A stretch of DNA of 64,000 nt from Saprospiraceae bacterium (GCA_029262995.1 JAJCYH010000011.1:248001-312000); one strand, 5' to 3'; shown: positions 31,912 to 41,538, numbered from the stretch's first letter. Notes: a model not told the origin generated them from the sequence alone. Numbers and translations are program-made.

Positions 31912-32268
31912 ATGGAAGAAAAAAAATCAATTATCAGTATAGAAGTGTCATTAGGTGATAATAATATTCCAAACAAAATAGAATGGACAGCAGCGTCTCC
32001 GGAAGGACCAGTGAAAAGAGAATGTAAAGCCATGCTTTTATCTTTCTTTGACAAAGAAAGTTTGGAAACATTCAAAATAGATTTGTGGACAACAGAAATG
32101 CAAATTGCCGAAATGGACAGATTAATGTTTCATAGCTTGAACGCTTTGTCAGAGGCTTATTTTAGTGCTACGAAAAATGACGAACTCTCCAATCACATGA
32201 AAAGCTTCGTTCAGTATTTTGGTGAGTTTACAGGTATTATACCAAAAGAGGAGGAAAGTGCTGGTTAA
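31912..32268 (+). CDS. gldC: Gliding motility protein GldC
   Basis: The 118-residue cytosolic protein matches GldC along its length: SIISIEVSLGDNNIPNKIEW at the start, ECKAMLLSFFDKESLETFKI (split family core), IDLWTTEMQIAEMD and LSEAYFSAT with HMKSFVQYFGEF at the end. GldC is needed for full gliding in Flavobacterium, where it accompanies gldB. Here gldB is not adjacent, and the partner upstream is the TraB/GumN gene. Its presence is a strong Bacteroidota marker but does not prove gliding. Confidence 0.9.
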   Translation: MEEKKSIISIEVSLGDNNIPNKIEWTAASPEGPVKRECKAMLLSFFDKESLETFKIDLWTTEMQIAEMDRLMFHSLNALSEAYFSATKNDELSNHMKSFVQYFGEFTGIIPKEEESAG

Positions 32269-32327
32269 AAATATATTTCAATTTTTTTAATATAAAATCA
32301 TATATTAAATATTTTTAATTTATTATC

Positions 32328-32339
32328 ACAAACGTTTGT
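32328..32339. promoter_or_regulatory. Perfect 12-bp palindrome upstream of the S24 repressor gene
   Basis: ACAAACGTTTGT is self-complementary in an AT-rich gap between gldC and the repressor gene, about 80 bases upstream of the -7 element. It may be an operator for that regulator. This is inference from position only. Confidence 0.35.
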
Positions 32340-32418
32340 TTATCAGCTGATTACAAGGCATTGTAAAATTAAGTAGAAATTAAATATATATTAACTTTTT
32401 TTAATATATATAATTCTC

Positions 32419-32426
32419 TATTTTTG
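32419..32426 (+). promoter_or_regulatory. -7 promoter element of the S24 repressor gene
   Basis: TATTTTTG matches TAnnTTTG and ends 21 bases before the ATG at 32448. The in-frame TTG at 32424 lies inside it and so is not a translation start for this transcript. Confidence 0.5.
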
Positions 32427-32447
32427 GGTGGAAATCAATTCAAACGG

Positions 32448-33305
32448 ATGCAAGGCGAAGTTACTAAGCGTTTTATCAATTGTCTTAACTACTTGAAAGA
32501 CAATTACCATATACCTTCAACAAGGCAGTTTGCACTTACAATCGGCATTCATCCTCAATGTATTTCAGATATCTGTAGAAATAAAAGAGAGGTCAATAAT
32601 GATATTATTGAAAAGGCTGTTCAGTATTTTAATTTAAATCCTGTTTATCTTTTTACTGGAAAAGGATCTTTTTTATTAGGTCAGCCTTCAATTGAAGAAA
32701 AATACAACCCGATTTTGACTGTAGTTACAGACGAAAATAACAATGAACGTATAGTTTATGTTCCAGTAGATGCTCAAGCAGGATATGGCAATCAATTGCA
32801 CGATTCTGTTTTTATAAAAAACCTTCCAACATTTAGTTTGCCCGGCAGTCAATTCCAATCCAGTACACATAGGTGCTTTGATGTTACTGGTGATAGTATG
32901 GAACCTACGCTTTATACAGGAGATAAAATCATTTGCAGTTTTGTTGATCCAGACAACTGGTTAACTGGAGTCCGAAATAACTACGTTTATGTCTTGATTA
33001 CTAAATCCAGCGTTGTCGTCAAACGTGTAGCCAATAATCTTAAGAAAAACGGGACTTTGCTTTTAATTTCTGATAATAATTTCTACGCTCCCTATGAGTT
33101 GGAATTAAAGGATTTACTTGAAGTATGGATAGTGTCTGTGAAGATTTCTCCCTTCATGCCATCACCTTCCAATATCCGAAATGGATTGCATAATGAAGTG
33201 GATTTATTAAAAGATACTATTGCAGATCAATCCAAACTGATTCAAAGCCTTAATAGAACTGTTGAAAAACTGCTTAGGGAAAACAGAAGCCCAATTTCTA
33301 GATAG
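32448..33305 (+). CDS. LexA/CI-like repressor: HTH plus S24 self-cleaving domain
   Basis: The 285-residue protein begins with a helix-turn-helix (STRQFALTIGIHPQCISDICRNKR, core residues 24-47, quoted in parts). It continues with an S24 peptidase domain: possible cleavage site Ala111-Gly112 in DAQAGYGN, nucleophile Ser150 in VTGDSMEPTL, and general base Lys192 in SVVVKRV. All parts of a self-cleaving repressor are thus present. The last 45 residues (VDLLKDTIADQSKLIQSLNR on) look like a coiled coil. Such proteins control DNA-damage or phage-like responses, and no prophage is seen here. The longer TTG start is rejected because it lies in the -7 box. Confidence 0.82.
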   Translation: MQGEVTKRFINCLNYLKDNYHIPSTRQFALTIGIHPQCISDICRNKREVNNDIIEKAVQYFNLNPVYLFTGKGSFLLGQPSIEEKYNPILTVVTDENNNERIVYVPVDAQAGYGNQLHDSVFIKNLPTFSLPGSQFQSSTHRCFDVTGDSMEPTLYTGDKIICSFVDPDNWLTGVRNNYVYVLITKSSVVVKRVANNLKKNGTLLLISDNNFYAPYELELKDLLEVWIVSVKISPFMPSPSNIRNGLHNEVDLLKDTIADQSKLIQSLNRTVEKLLRENRSPISR

Positions 33306-33375
33306 TTTAATCGTTAAGTATAATATCTTTTAATTTACGGGAAGTCTTTGTTAAAATAAAAATCAAGCTGTTCTA

Positions 33376-34011
33376 ATGCATATGCAAAACCCCAAAGTAA
33401 TTTTACAAATTGAGGAAATGCCAATTTCAGAATGGCACATACCCAAGTTAGTCATGCATGCTGGGGAATGGTGTCATTTAGAAAACCTCGAAGATGGTTT
33501 GATAATTGACATGTTGAATATGTTACTGCTAAAGGGAGAACCCAAAGCCGTATTTAAATATTTCGACGAATCTCCTGTAGAATTAAGTTTAAAGACCAAA
33601 TTAGCTGTAAGACAAAAAATTTCCTTCTGGCCGTCCGATCATGAAGAAATAATGACGGAAGCTTTCTTAACCTTAAAGCGCAAATTAATCGAGACACGAA
33701 ATAATGAAAAGGAATTCACAACTCGATTGTTTCTCGATCATTTAATGATTGGTGATGCATTGCCTTCCAAATACAAAAGATTGTTTGTTTCTCTTTTTAT
33801 GAATTCACCCCAACTACTAATCATTGATAGAGCCCTTGATCTTTTTGAAGAGGAAGATCTCGAAAAAATACTACAAGTTATTGTACGCTATTCCAATAAA
33901 ACTGGTATGGCTATCCTTAACTTTACCTCAAGTAAATCCTTGACCAATCTTATGAGAGCTCGTCGTTTTGCGCAAAGTGAAAATCAATTAATCGAATTGA
34001 TGGCTGATTAA
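33376..34011 (+). CDS. Degenerate ABC-ATPase-like protein
   Basis: The 211-residue protein follows the plan of an ABC nucleotide-binding domain but lacks its catalytic residues. [20 protein letters not shown] (27-46) sits where Walker A belongs, yet has no GxxGx[19 protein letters not shown] (143-157) is a Walker B and D-loop-like stretch in which the catalytic glutamate is arginine. [12 protein letters not shown] replaces the LSGGQ helix, and LNFTSSK replaces the H-loop. Length and order resemble FtsE/MlaF-sized ATPases. It overlaps the convergent YyaL-like gene by 24 bases. The assignment is by my eye only; it is otherwise a hypothetical protein. Start at 33376 or 33382. Confidence 0.55.
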   Translation: MHMQNPKVILQIEEMPISEWHIPKLVMHAGEWCHLENLEDGLIIDMLNMLLLKGEPKAVFKYFDESPVELSLKTKLAVRQKISFWPSDHEEIMTEAFLTLKRKLIETRNNEKEFTTRLFLDHLMIGDALPSKYKRLFVSLFMNSPQLLIIDRALDLFEEEDLEKILQVIVRYSNKTGMAILNFTSSKSLTNLMRARRFAQSENQLIELMAD

Positions 34012-36093
34012 AGGTAACGCATCAACAGATTGACTGACAGGAAGCTTGCATGTTTTATTTTGACAAACATAGATCATTGTTATGTCATCCTGATACTTAT
34101 CTTTAAGCAATTCTAGATTCTCTTCTTTTTCACTACCAAGAAATAAGGTATTGCCAAGATATTCTAATTGGAGTTCCTTGTTTTTTTGTTTAGCATCAGA
34201 TCCAACAATTGCTACCTCATAAGGTGGAACAAGAAAATCAAATAGTAATTGGTACCAGTTGCTATAGAAATTGATGTAGTCACTGGTTTCAATCCTTGGC
34301 ATCATGTTTTTGATCATTTGTTCTGACATTAGTATATATTCTTCATTATACATCAATGTTCCAAGCGTAAAGAGATCTCTCGCAATTGCAGAATTGCTTG
34401 ATGGTATTACATTATCTTCGTATTCCAATTTATTAGCAATCAGTGGTTCGTCAATTTTGGACGTATAGTCAAACATTTTTAATTCATCATTATAAAAATG
34501 TTCTATACAATAGGTCATCAATTGCTTTGATTCATCCAACCATTTTAGGTCAAATGTACTTTGGTATAGTTTCAAGAATGCTTGTATTGATAAGGCATAA
34601 TCATCAAGAAAACCATTGATACTTGATTTTCCATTTTTATAATTCCTATTTAGTTTGCCATTCTTATCTTTTTGATTGTTGATTAAAAATTGAGCATTCT
34701 TAATGGCATTTTGAATGTAGGCTTCTTCTCCTGTAGCATTATAGGCATCTATATACCCTGAAATCATCAAAGCGTTCCAGCTTGTCAGAATTTTATCGTC
34801 CAAAGCTGGTCGTATACGTTTATCGCGTATAGTCATTAATTTCTCTCTCGAATCAGATATTAATGCCTCTAACTCATCCAGTGTTAATGAATTGTTTTTG
34901 GCAACTTCAGATTTGCTTTTGGTAACATTCAAAATGTTATTATGTTCCCAATTGCCTTCATCCGTTACATTATAGTATTCACAAAAAACTTTGCTCGCCT
35001 TTTCATTATTAAGAATGGAATCTATCTCTTGTTTGCTCCAAACATAGAATTTTCCTTCTTCACCTTCACTATCTGCATCCAAAGAAGAAAAGAACCCACC
35101 ATTTTTGGCACTAAGTTCTCTTTCGACGAAAGCCAATGTTTCATCAATAATATTCTTGTAGGATTCATCTTTGGTAATTTGATAGAATTGAGCATATACA
35201 CTAACCAATTGTGCATTATCGTATAGCATTTTCTCAAAGTGAGGAACAAGCCAATAAGCATCGACAGAATACCTTGCAAATCCACCACCTAATTGGTCAA
35301 AGATGCCTCCTTTTGCCATATTGTCTAATCCTGTTTTAATAATATCAAATACCTCCTGATCATTTGATAGCCAATAATATTTCATTAAAAACTCATAACC
35401 ATTAGGCATTGGGAATTTAGGAGCTCCTATACGCCCACCATAAGTGGTGTCATAATTCTTAAATGAAGGCGTTAATTGATCTTTTAAGTCACTGGTTGTA
35501 AGATTTAAGTCATTTTTATTAACTTCAATTACAGCAGTACTCGCAATCCCTTCTGTAATTCTATTTGCTGACTCTCTTAGTTTTTCAGGATTCGAAGCTT
35601 TTATGCTGACAATTTGGTTAAGTATATCCAACCATTGATCTTTAGGATAATAGGTGCCTGCAAATACAGGCTTACCATCAGGAAGAGCTATAGCATTCAA
35701 TGGCCAGCCTCCTCTACCGGTTAACAATTGTGCAGCAGTCATATAGACATCATCGACGTCGGGTCTTTCCTCCCTGTCCACTTTTATGGATATGAAATGT
35801 TCATTCATGACAGCAGCTACCAATGAATCTTCAAATGATTCATGTTCCATCACATGACACCAATGACACGCAGCATAACCTATACTGATAATTAATAACT
35901 TGTCTTCATCTTTTGCTTTGGTTAAAGCTTCTTCTCCCCAAGGATACCAATCAACAGGATTATAAGCATGTTGTAACAGATATGGGCTTGATTCATTTAT
36001 TAGTCTATTGGACTTTTTATTGTTTGAATTCATAGATGTATGACATTGTAAGAAAATGGTGGCTAGGATAATTAAGCAAGACAAACGTTTCAT
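33988..36093 (-). CDS. YyaL-like lipoprotein with thioredoxin (DUF255) and six-hairpin domains
   Basis: The 701-residue protein has a lipobox (TIFLQC, Cys17), so it is envelope-anchored. Residues 28-190 are the DUF255 thioredoxin-like domain with [20 protein letters not shown] (start) and [12 protein letters not shown] (CHWC at 76-79), then [15 protein letters not shown]. Residues about 200-620 are helical repeats resembling the alpha/alpha six-barrel fold of glycoside enzymes ([31 protein letters not shown]). This is the family of bacterial YyaL and animal SPATA20. Its activity is not established. It is monocistronic, convergent with the ABC-like gene and divergent from the YkuK-like gene. 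Confidence 0.88.
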   Translation of the reverse strand: MKRLSCLIILATIFLQCHTSMNSNNKKSNRLINESSPYLLQHAYNPVDWYPWGEEALTKAKDEDKLLIISIGYAACHWCHVMEHESFEDSLVAAVMNEHFISIKVDREERPDVDDVYMTAAQLLTGRGGWPLNAIALPDGKPVFAGTYYPKDQWLDILNQIVSIKASNPEKLRESANRITEGIASTAVIEVNKNDLNLTTSDLKDQLTPSFKNYDTTYGGRIGAPKFPMPNGYEFLMKYYWLSNDQEVFDIIKTGLDNMAKGGIFDQLGGGFARYSVDAYWLVPHFEKMLYDNAQLVSVYAQFYQITKDESYKNIIDETLAFVERELSAKNGGFFSSLDADSEGEEGKFYVWSKQEIDSILNNEKASKVFCEYYNVTDEGNWEHNNILNVTKSKSEVAKNNSLTLDELEALISDSREKLMTIRDKRIRPALDDKILTSWNALMISGYIDAYNATGEEAYIQNAIKNAQFLINNQKDKNGKLNRNYKNGKSSINGFLDDYALSIQAFLKLYQSTFDLKWLDESKQLMTYCIEHFYNDELKMFDYTSKIDEPLIANKLEYEDNVIPSSNSAIARDLFTLGTLMYNEEYILMSEQMIKNMMPRIETSDYINFYSNWYQLLFDFLVPPYEVAIVGSDAKQKNKELQLEYLGNTLFLGSEKEENLELLKDKYQDDITMIYVCQNKTCKLPVSQSVDALPLISHQFD

Positions 36094-36237
36094 TGAAAAC
36101 TAATTTACTGTGATTTTAAGTCGCAAATATAAGCTTATACAACATAGCTTGCTTTATGTGATATTATTTTAAGCTTAACGCAAAATGATTTGATATAGTA
36201 ATTATAAATTTTATCTTAAAGCAACACAATCATACTA

Positions 36238-36708
36238 ATGAGATGGCGTAGATTAAACGGTAATAAAATAGAGAAGCCAATTGAGGATGCCGTACGGCAA
36301 ACGATAATAGAAGAGCAGGCTAAAGGTAATCGAATAAAGATTTGTATAGGTTCCGATTCACAAGAACGATCCGGATCCTACGAATTTGCCACTGTAATTG
36401 TTTTTTTAAGAGAAAAAAAAGGAGGCTTTATGTATATCCGCAATGAGAGGATTCACCAGACTATGTCTCTTAAGGAAAGAATGATAGTAGAAGTCTCCAA
36501 ATCGGTAGAGGTGGCCTATGCCCTTTGTGATATTATGGATACTTATGATGTAGAGTTAGAGGTTCATGCAGATATTAATACAGATCCAAGTTTTAAATCC
36601 AATATAGCTTTAAAAGAAGCAATGGGATATATTCTTTCAATGGGCTTTATTTTTAAAGCTAAACCAAACGCTTTTGCCAGCAGTAGCTGTGCAGACAAGG
36701 TAGTCTAA
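36238..36708 (+). CDS. YkuK-like (DUF458) RNase-H-fold protein
   Basis: The 156-residue protein matches the YkuK/DUF458 family, predicted to have a ribonuclease-H-like fold. IKICIGSDSQERSGSYEFAT holds the first acidic position (Asp in GSDSQ), followed by VIVFLREKKGGFMYIR, ERMIVEVSKSVEVAYAL and VEVHADINTDPSFKSN-like ELEVHADINTDPSFKSN, with two further acidic residues. A nuclease activity has not been shown for the family as far as I know. The gene is isolated: 144 bases of unremarkable AT-rich sequence follow before the peptidase pair. Confidence 0.85.
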   Translation: MRWRRLNGNKIEKPIEDAVRQTIIEEQAKGNRIKICIGSDSQERSGSYEFATVIVFLREKKGGFMYIRNERIHQTMSLKERMIVEVSKSVEVAYALCDIMDTYDVELEVHADINTDPSFKSNIALKEAMGYILSMGFIFKAKPNAFASSSCADKVV

Positions 36709-36852
36709 GTATTTGTTTAGACCTTATAATACCATTGTATTCCTTTCCACAAATGTTTAATAAGACTATAGGACGGAATAATGCTATAATTTGTCTAAAA
36801 TATCCACAAAAAGCACAAGTTTTTAATTTTATTTGCAAAAAAATAAATAGTC

Positions 36853-38175
36853 ATGAGATTAATATTAGCCTTTCTATTTTGCTTAAGCCTTACGATTGGC
36901 AGCAGCCAAATGAATAAAATTAAATTTACAGAATACGATCTGGATAACGGATTGCATGTAATCTTACATCAAGATGCTTCAACGCCAATCGTTGCCGTTT
37001 CTGTAATGTATCATGTTGGTTCTAAAAATGAAAATCCAAACAGAACAGGATTTGCCCATTTCTTTGAACACCTTTTGTTTGAGGGTTCCGAGAATATTGG
37101 TAGAGGAGAGTATGATAGCTACATAGAAGAAGCAGGAGGCACACTAAATGCCAACACTTCAAATGACAGAACTTACTATCACGAAATCTTACCGAGTAAT
37201 CAACTTGAACTTGGCTTGTGGCTTGAATCCGAAAGAATGCTTCATGCAAAAGTTGAAAATGAAGGCATTGAGACACAAAGAGAGGTTGTCAAGGAAGAAA
37301 GAAGACAAAGAATAGATAACCAACCTTATGGAACTATCCTTCAAGAAACAATGGCAAGAGTATTTAAGGAACACCCTTACCGCTGGCCCGTAATTGGTTC
37401 AATGGAGCACTTGAATGCAGCAGAAGAAAGCGATTATGTCAACTTCTACAATGATTTTTATGTGCCTAACAATGCGGTATTGAGTATTGCTGGAGATATA
37501 GATATTGAACAAGCTAAAGTGTGGGTTAAGAAATATTTTGCTGGAATTCCAAGAGGCAAAGGCGAAATATACAGACCTAATATTGTAGAACCAGAAATGA
37601 CTGGTGAAATCAGAGACACGATTTATGACAACATTCAATTGCCTGCCGTAATTCAAGCTTACAGAACCCCCGGTCAAGGATCTGATGATTCATATGCGAT
37701 GGAAATGGTATCTACACTATTGTCTAGAGGAGGTTCGTCAAGGTTTAGAAAATCAATTGTCGAGGAGCAGCAACTCGCTATTCAAGTTGGTTCTTTTCCT
37801 ATTGGACTTGAAGATTATTCAGTGTCTCTTGGTTTTGGGATAACAAATATGGGTGTAGACCCTGGAGATATGGAAAAGGCAATGGACGCTGAAGTACTTA
37901 AAATACAAAATGAATTAATCTCTGATGAAGAATTTCAAAAATTAAAGAATCAAATTGAAAATGATTTTGTCAGTTCAAATTCTAGAGTGGCTGGTATTGC
38001 AGAATCATTGGCCAATTATCACATGTATTTTGGAGATGCTAATTTGATTAACAATGAGATAGAAAGATATCTTGCAGTTACTAAAGAGGACATCATGAAA
38101 GCTGCGCAAAAATATTTATCGCCAGATAGAAGGGTAGTACTTTATTACCTTCCTAAAGAAAATGACCAACCTTAA
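36853..38175 (+). CDS. M16-family zinc peptidase, catalytic member
   Basis: The 440-residue secreted or periplasmic peptidase has a hydrophobic leader (MRLILAFLFCLSLTIGSS) and the inverted zinc motif HxxEH in FAHFFEHLLFEG (His69, Glu72, His73). The distal glutamate region is REVVKEERRQRID near 143-155. The C-terminal half repeats the fold without zinc (QLPAVIQAYRTPGQG). Members cut short peptides in processing or turnover. The next gene, 27 bases on, encodes a partner lacking the zinc motif, so the two likely form a heterodimer like other bacterial M16B pairs. Confidence 0.92.
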   Translation: MRLILAFLFCLSLTIGSSQMNKIKFTEYDLDNGLHVILHQDASTPIVAVSVMYHVGSKNENPNRTGFAHFFEHLLFEGSENIGRGEYDSYIEEAGGTLNANTSNDRTYYHEILPSNQLELGLWLESERMLHAKVENEGIETQREVVKEERRQRIDNQPYGTILQETMARVFKEHPYRWPVIGSMEHLNAAEESDYVNFYNDFYVPNNAVLSIAGDIDIEQAKVWVKKYFAGIPRGKGEIYRPNIVEPEMTGEIRDTIYDNIQLPAVIQAYRTPGQGSDDSYAMEMVSTLLSRGGSSRFRKSIVEEQQLAIQVGSFPIGLEDYSVSLGFGITNMGVDPGDMEKAMDAEVLKIQNELISDEEFQKLKNQIENDFVSSNSRVAGIAESLANYHMYFGDANLINNEIERYLAVTKEDIMKAAQKYLSPDRRVVLYYLPKENDQP

Positions 38176-38202
38176 TCTTAAATACTTCAGACAAATCAAA
38201 AA

Positions 38203-40359
38203 ATGTATAAAATGAAATTACAATATATAATCATCGCATTGACCTCTGTGTTTCTTGTTCAATGTAGTCCAAAGACATCTACTGTTGTTGAAGATAAAAC
38301 AGTGAAGGCTGAAGGAATAGTGGTAGATAATTCATGGAGATCTAATTCTCCAGAAGCTGGACCGGCTCGAAAGATAAAAATGGGAGATTTTAATGTAGTA
38401 GAGCTTTCCAATGGATTAACAGTGGTTGTGGTTGAAAACCATAAATTACCTCGAGTATCTTATTCTCTATCATTAAAAAATGACCCTATTAATGAATATG
38501 AAAAATCAGGAATGGTTTCAATGGCCGGAAATCTATTTGGTAGAGGAACAAGCAATAGAACAAAATCTGAAATTGATGCTGCAATTGACTTTTTAGGAGC
38601 TAGCCTCAATACTGGAGGAACAGGAATTTTCGGAAGTTCACTAACCAAGCATCAGGATGCAGTTTTGGAAATTATGAGCGATATACTGTACAATGCCTCA
38701 TTCCCTAAAGAGGAGTTTGATAAAATATTAAAGCAAAACCTTTCAGGAATTGAAGCTTCAAAGACTGATCCTAATAGTATGGCTAGGAATGTTGCGGCAG
38801 TAGTAAATTATGGTGTTAATCATCCATATGGTGAAGTTGCATCCGCCGAGACTTACAATAATATTACAATAGAAGATTGCAAGAATTATATTAAAGATTA
38901 TTTTAAAGCCAATAACGCATACCTTACGATAGTGGGTGATATTACTATTGAAGAAGCTAAAATGAAGGCTGAAAAGTACTTTGGAAGATGGGAATCTGGT
39001 TTGGTAAATGAACCTAAATATAAGCAACCTGTAAGACCAGAAGAAACTAGAGTTTGCCTTGCACATAAAGAAGGTGCAGTACAATCAGTAATTAGAATTA
39101 CATATCCCGTAGAAAACAAACCTGGAAATGCAGATATAGCTGCTGCAAGCATAATGAATTCTATTTTAGGTGGTGGCATCTTTTCTGGAAGATTAATGCA
39201 AAACCTTAGAGAAGACAAGGCTTACACCTATGGTGCAAGATCTAGTTTATCATCAGACTCACAAGTAGGAACTTTCAATGCTTTTGCCTCTGTAAGAACA
39301 GAAGTTACAGACAGTTCTATCGTTGAGTTTCTTTATGAAATGGATAGAATATCCAATGAACCAGTAAGTGATTATGACTTAAGGTTATCTAAAAATTCAT
39401 TGGCAGGAAGTTTTGCCCGATCATTGGAGTCGCCACAAACATTAGCCGCTTTTGCTAGAAATATTCACAGATACAAGCTTCCTAAGGACTATTACGAAAG
39501 CTATTTAGAAAGATTGGATGTTGTGAGTGTTATGGATGTCCAAAGGGTAGCAAAAAAATATGTAACAGCTGATCAAGCCAATATTGTTGTTGTAGGTAAC
39601 AAAGATGAAATCAATGAGAAATTATTGGCTTTTGATGCTGATGGTGAAATTGAATATTTTGATGCATTTGGTAATAAGCTTGAAAAGGTTTCAGCAGAAT
39701 TGCCTAGCGATATGACTGGAGAGATCGTTATAAAGGACTTTTTATCTGCTATGGGAGGAGAAGCCAAATTAAAGGCGGTTAAGTCTTTAGAGAAGCATAT
39801 GGAAATGAGTATGATGGGGCAGAACATCTCAATAGATATGTATTATCAAGATGGCAACAAGTTTTATACAAAAGTGGGTAATGCTCAAATGACTTTGCAA
39901 GAGATGAGATTTGATGGTAAAACTGCTCAATCTGGTGGTATGCAAGGATCACAAACAGCTACTGAAGGACCTATATTTGAAGAGGTAAAAAATCAAGCTG
40001 TGATGTTTGAACAATTGGCTTACCTGACAGATGATTATATGCTTGAGTTAAAAGGAATTGATAATATTGATGGAGAGTCGTGTTATAAAGTATCTGTTAC
40101 TGATGCTGATGGGGGAAAGAAAACGCAATATTATAGCATTAAAACAAGCTTGTTGTTGAGAGAGATTGAAGTATCTGAAGGACCAGGAGGGCAGCAGGTA
40201 ACGACTACAACAGATTTTATGGAATATAAATACGTAGATGGGTTTATGTTTCCTCATAAATTAAAAACTACAGGAGCAATGCCAATGCCTATTGAAATGA
40301 CCGCCACTTCTTATAAAGTGAATTCTGAAATTGATCCCAATTTATTTATGATTAAATAA
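38203..40359 (+). CDS. M16-family protein lacking the zinc motif, with extra C-terminal domain
   Basis: This 718-residue lipoprotein (FLVQC lipobox, Cys about 22; start at 38203 or at the ATG at 38212) has two M16 domains from about 60 to 500. Where the active partner has HFFEH, this one has MVSMAGNLFGRG, so it cannot bind zinc in the usual way. It retains the glycine-rich loop GGGIFSGRLMQNLREDKAYTY near 325-345 (quoted in part). Residues about 505-718 (IVIKDFLSAMGGEAKLKAV on) form an additional beta-rich domain like the LolA-type lipid-carrier fold seen at the end of some Bacteroidota peptidases. It is probably a substrate-holding subunit of the upstream peptidase. Confidence 0.88.
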   Translation: MYKMKLQYIIIALTSVFLVQCSPKTSTVVEDKTVKAEGIVVDNSWRSNSPEAGPARKIKMGDFNVVELSNGLTVVVVENHKLPRVSYSLSLKNDPINEYEKSGMVSMAGNLFGRGTSNRTKSEIDAAIDFLGASLNTGGTGIFGSSLTKHQDAVLEIMSDILYNASFPKEEFDKILKQNLSGIEASKTDPNSMARNVAAVVNYGVNHPYGEVASAETYNNITIEDCKNYIKDYFKANNAYLTIVGDITIEEAKMKAEKYFGRWESGLVNEPKYKQPVRPEETRVCLAHKEGAVQSVIRITYPVENKPGNADIAAASIMNSILGGGIFSGRLMQNLREDKAYTYGARSSLSSDSQVGTFNAFASVRTEVTDSSIVEFLYEMDRISNEPVSDYDLRLSKNSLAGSFARSLESPQTLAAFARNIHRYKLPKDYYESYLERLDVVSVMDVQRVAKKYVTADQANIVVVGNKDEINEKLLAFDADGEIEYFDAFGNKLEKVSAELPSDMTGEIVIKDFLSAMGGEAKLKAVKSLEKHMEMSMMGQNISIDMYYQDGNKFYTKVGNAQMTLQEMRFDGKTAQSGGMQGSQTATEGPIFEEVKNQAVMFEQLAYLTDDYMLELKGIDNIDGESCYKVSVTDADGGKKTQYYSIKTSLLLREIEVSEGPGGQQVTTTTDFMEYKYVDGFMFPHKLKTTGAMPMPIEMTATSYKVNSEIDPNLFMIK

Positions 40360-40382
40360 TCAGGGTAGAATATATTTGAATT

Positions 40383-40416
40383 AAAGAGGTTGGTCTACTT
40401 GATCAAGCTCTTTTTT
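40383..40416 (+). terminator. Terminator after the M16 pair
   Basis: AAAGAG pairs with CTCTTT, and after one mismatch TTGGTC pairs with GATCAA around a TACTT loop. Six T follow at 40411-40416. The T run merges into the next -7 element. Confidence 0.7.
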
Positions 40417-40423
40417 ATTTTTG
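40416..40423 (+). promoter_or_regulatory. Candidate -7 element for the MDR gene
   Basis: TATTTTTG matches TAnnTTTG and ends 28 bases before the TTG start at 40452. A TTG at 40390-40392 lies 23 bases upstream and could be the -33 element. Confidence 0.45.
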
Positions 40424-40451
40424 TACTATTGTATAAATCAAATCCATAGCA

Positions 40452-41459
40452 TTGGAAAGACTCAATAAATTTTTCACCTTAAATCAGCGACCCCACGGTG
40501 CAGTAAATGATAATACTTGGTCCTATCAGGAGCAGGAAATTCCAGTTCTTAATAGAGGGCAAATTTTAATCAAAAACCAATATATCTCACTTGATCCTGC
40601 AATGAGAGGGTGGATGGACGACAAGAGATCTTACATCCCTGCAGTGAAAATTGGGGAGGTAATGAGAGCAAGTACTATTGGAAGAGTTGTGGAATCTTGT
40701 AATGATAAATTTGAGCTTGGAGATTATGTTTTAGGTTTGCATGGTGTTCAGTCCTATGACATTAGCTCGGGAGAACTGGATCATAATTTAGGGCAATCAC
40801 TCATTGTGCCTGCTGAAAAGTTTTTAAGTGTTTTAGGCATGACAGGTTATACGGCCTATTTTGGATTATTGGAAATTGGTAAGCCAGTTGCTGGTGAGAC
40901 TATTGTAGTATCTGCTGCAGCCGGTGCGGTAGGTTCGATTGTAGGACAAATTGCTAAAACAATGGGATTAAATGTTATCGGAATTGCAGGAGGACAAGAA
41001 AAATGTAATTATGTGGTTGAAGAATTGGGTTTTGATACATGCATTGATTACACATCCGATAGCTTTGCTCAAAGAATGATTGAAGTTACATCATCAGGCG
41101 TCGACATATATTTTGATAATGTAGGAGGAGAGATGTTGGACCTATTGCTTACACGAATAAATAAATTTGCCAGAGTAATCATTTGTGGCGCGATTTCTCA
41201 ATACAATACTACAGCTTCTACTTATGGCCCTAAAAACTATCTATCTCTCCTAGTCAATAGAGCTATTATGCAAGGTTTTATAGTTTTTGATTATAAGGAC
41301 AGATATCAAGAAGCTTCACTTAAATTGTCAAAATGGCTTAGTGAAGGAAGCATTAAATCCAAAGAAGATATCGTGGAAGGTATCGAAAACTTTCCAAAGG
41401 CCTTCAATAGGCTATTTAATGGTAAAAAATTAGGCAAACTTGTACTCAAAGTTGATTAA
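40452..41459 (+). CDS. Zinc-independent MDR NADP-dependent oxidoreductase
   Basis: The 335-residue protein belongs to the medium-chain dehydrogenase/reductase group of leukotriene B4 12-hydroxydehydrogenase / CurA type. YISLDPAMRGWMDDKRSY near 49-66 is its hallmark, VSAAAGAVGSIVGQIAK near 152-168 is the NADP-binding glycine motif, and VDIYFDNVGGEMLD near 216-229 is typical. It reduces double bonds of enones or 2-alkenals. The start is a TTG at 40452, and no ATG is in frame nearby. It lies 79 bases upstream of menC on the same strand but is not a known menaquinone enzyme. Confidence 0.88.
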   Translation: MERLNKFFTLNQRPHGAVNDNTWSYQEQEIPVLNRGQILIKNQYISLDPAMRGWMDDKRSYIPAVKIGEVMRASTIGRVVESCNDKFELGDYVLGLHGVQSYDISSGELDHNLGQSLIVPAEKFLSVLGMTGYTAYFGLLEIGKPVAGETIVVSAAAGAVGSIVGQIAKTMGLNVIGIAGGQEKCNYVVEELGFDTCIDYTSDSFAQRMIEVTSSGVDIYFDNVGGEMLDLLLTRINKFARVIICGAISQYNTTASTYGPKNYLSLLVNRAIMQGFIVFDYKDRYQEASLKLSKWLSEGSIKSKEDIVEGIENFPKAFNRLFNGKKLGKLVLKVD

Positions 41460-41538
41460 AACAGTATAATTCTATAATCTTTTTCAATTGGCTTTTGTTT
41501 AACTTTAGATTTTACCGGACTACAATCAAACTAATTTT

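Noticed and set aside
31809-32075. 88-residue minus-strand ORF across the TraB/gldC junction
   Set aside because: Antisense to two recognisable genes, with no promoter or motif.
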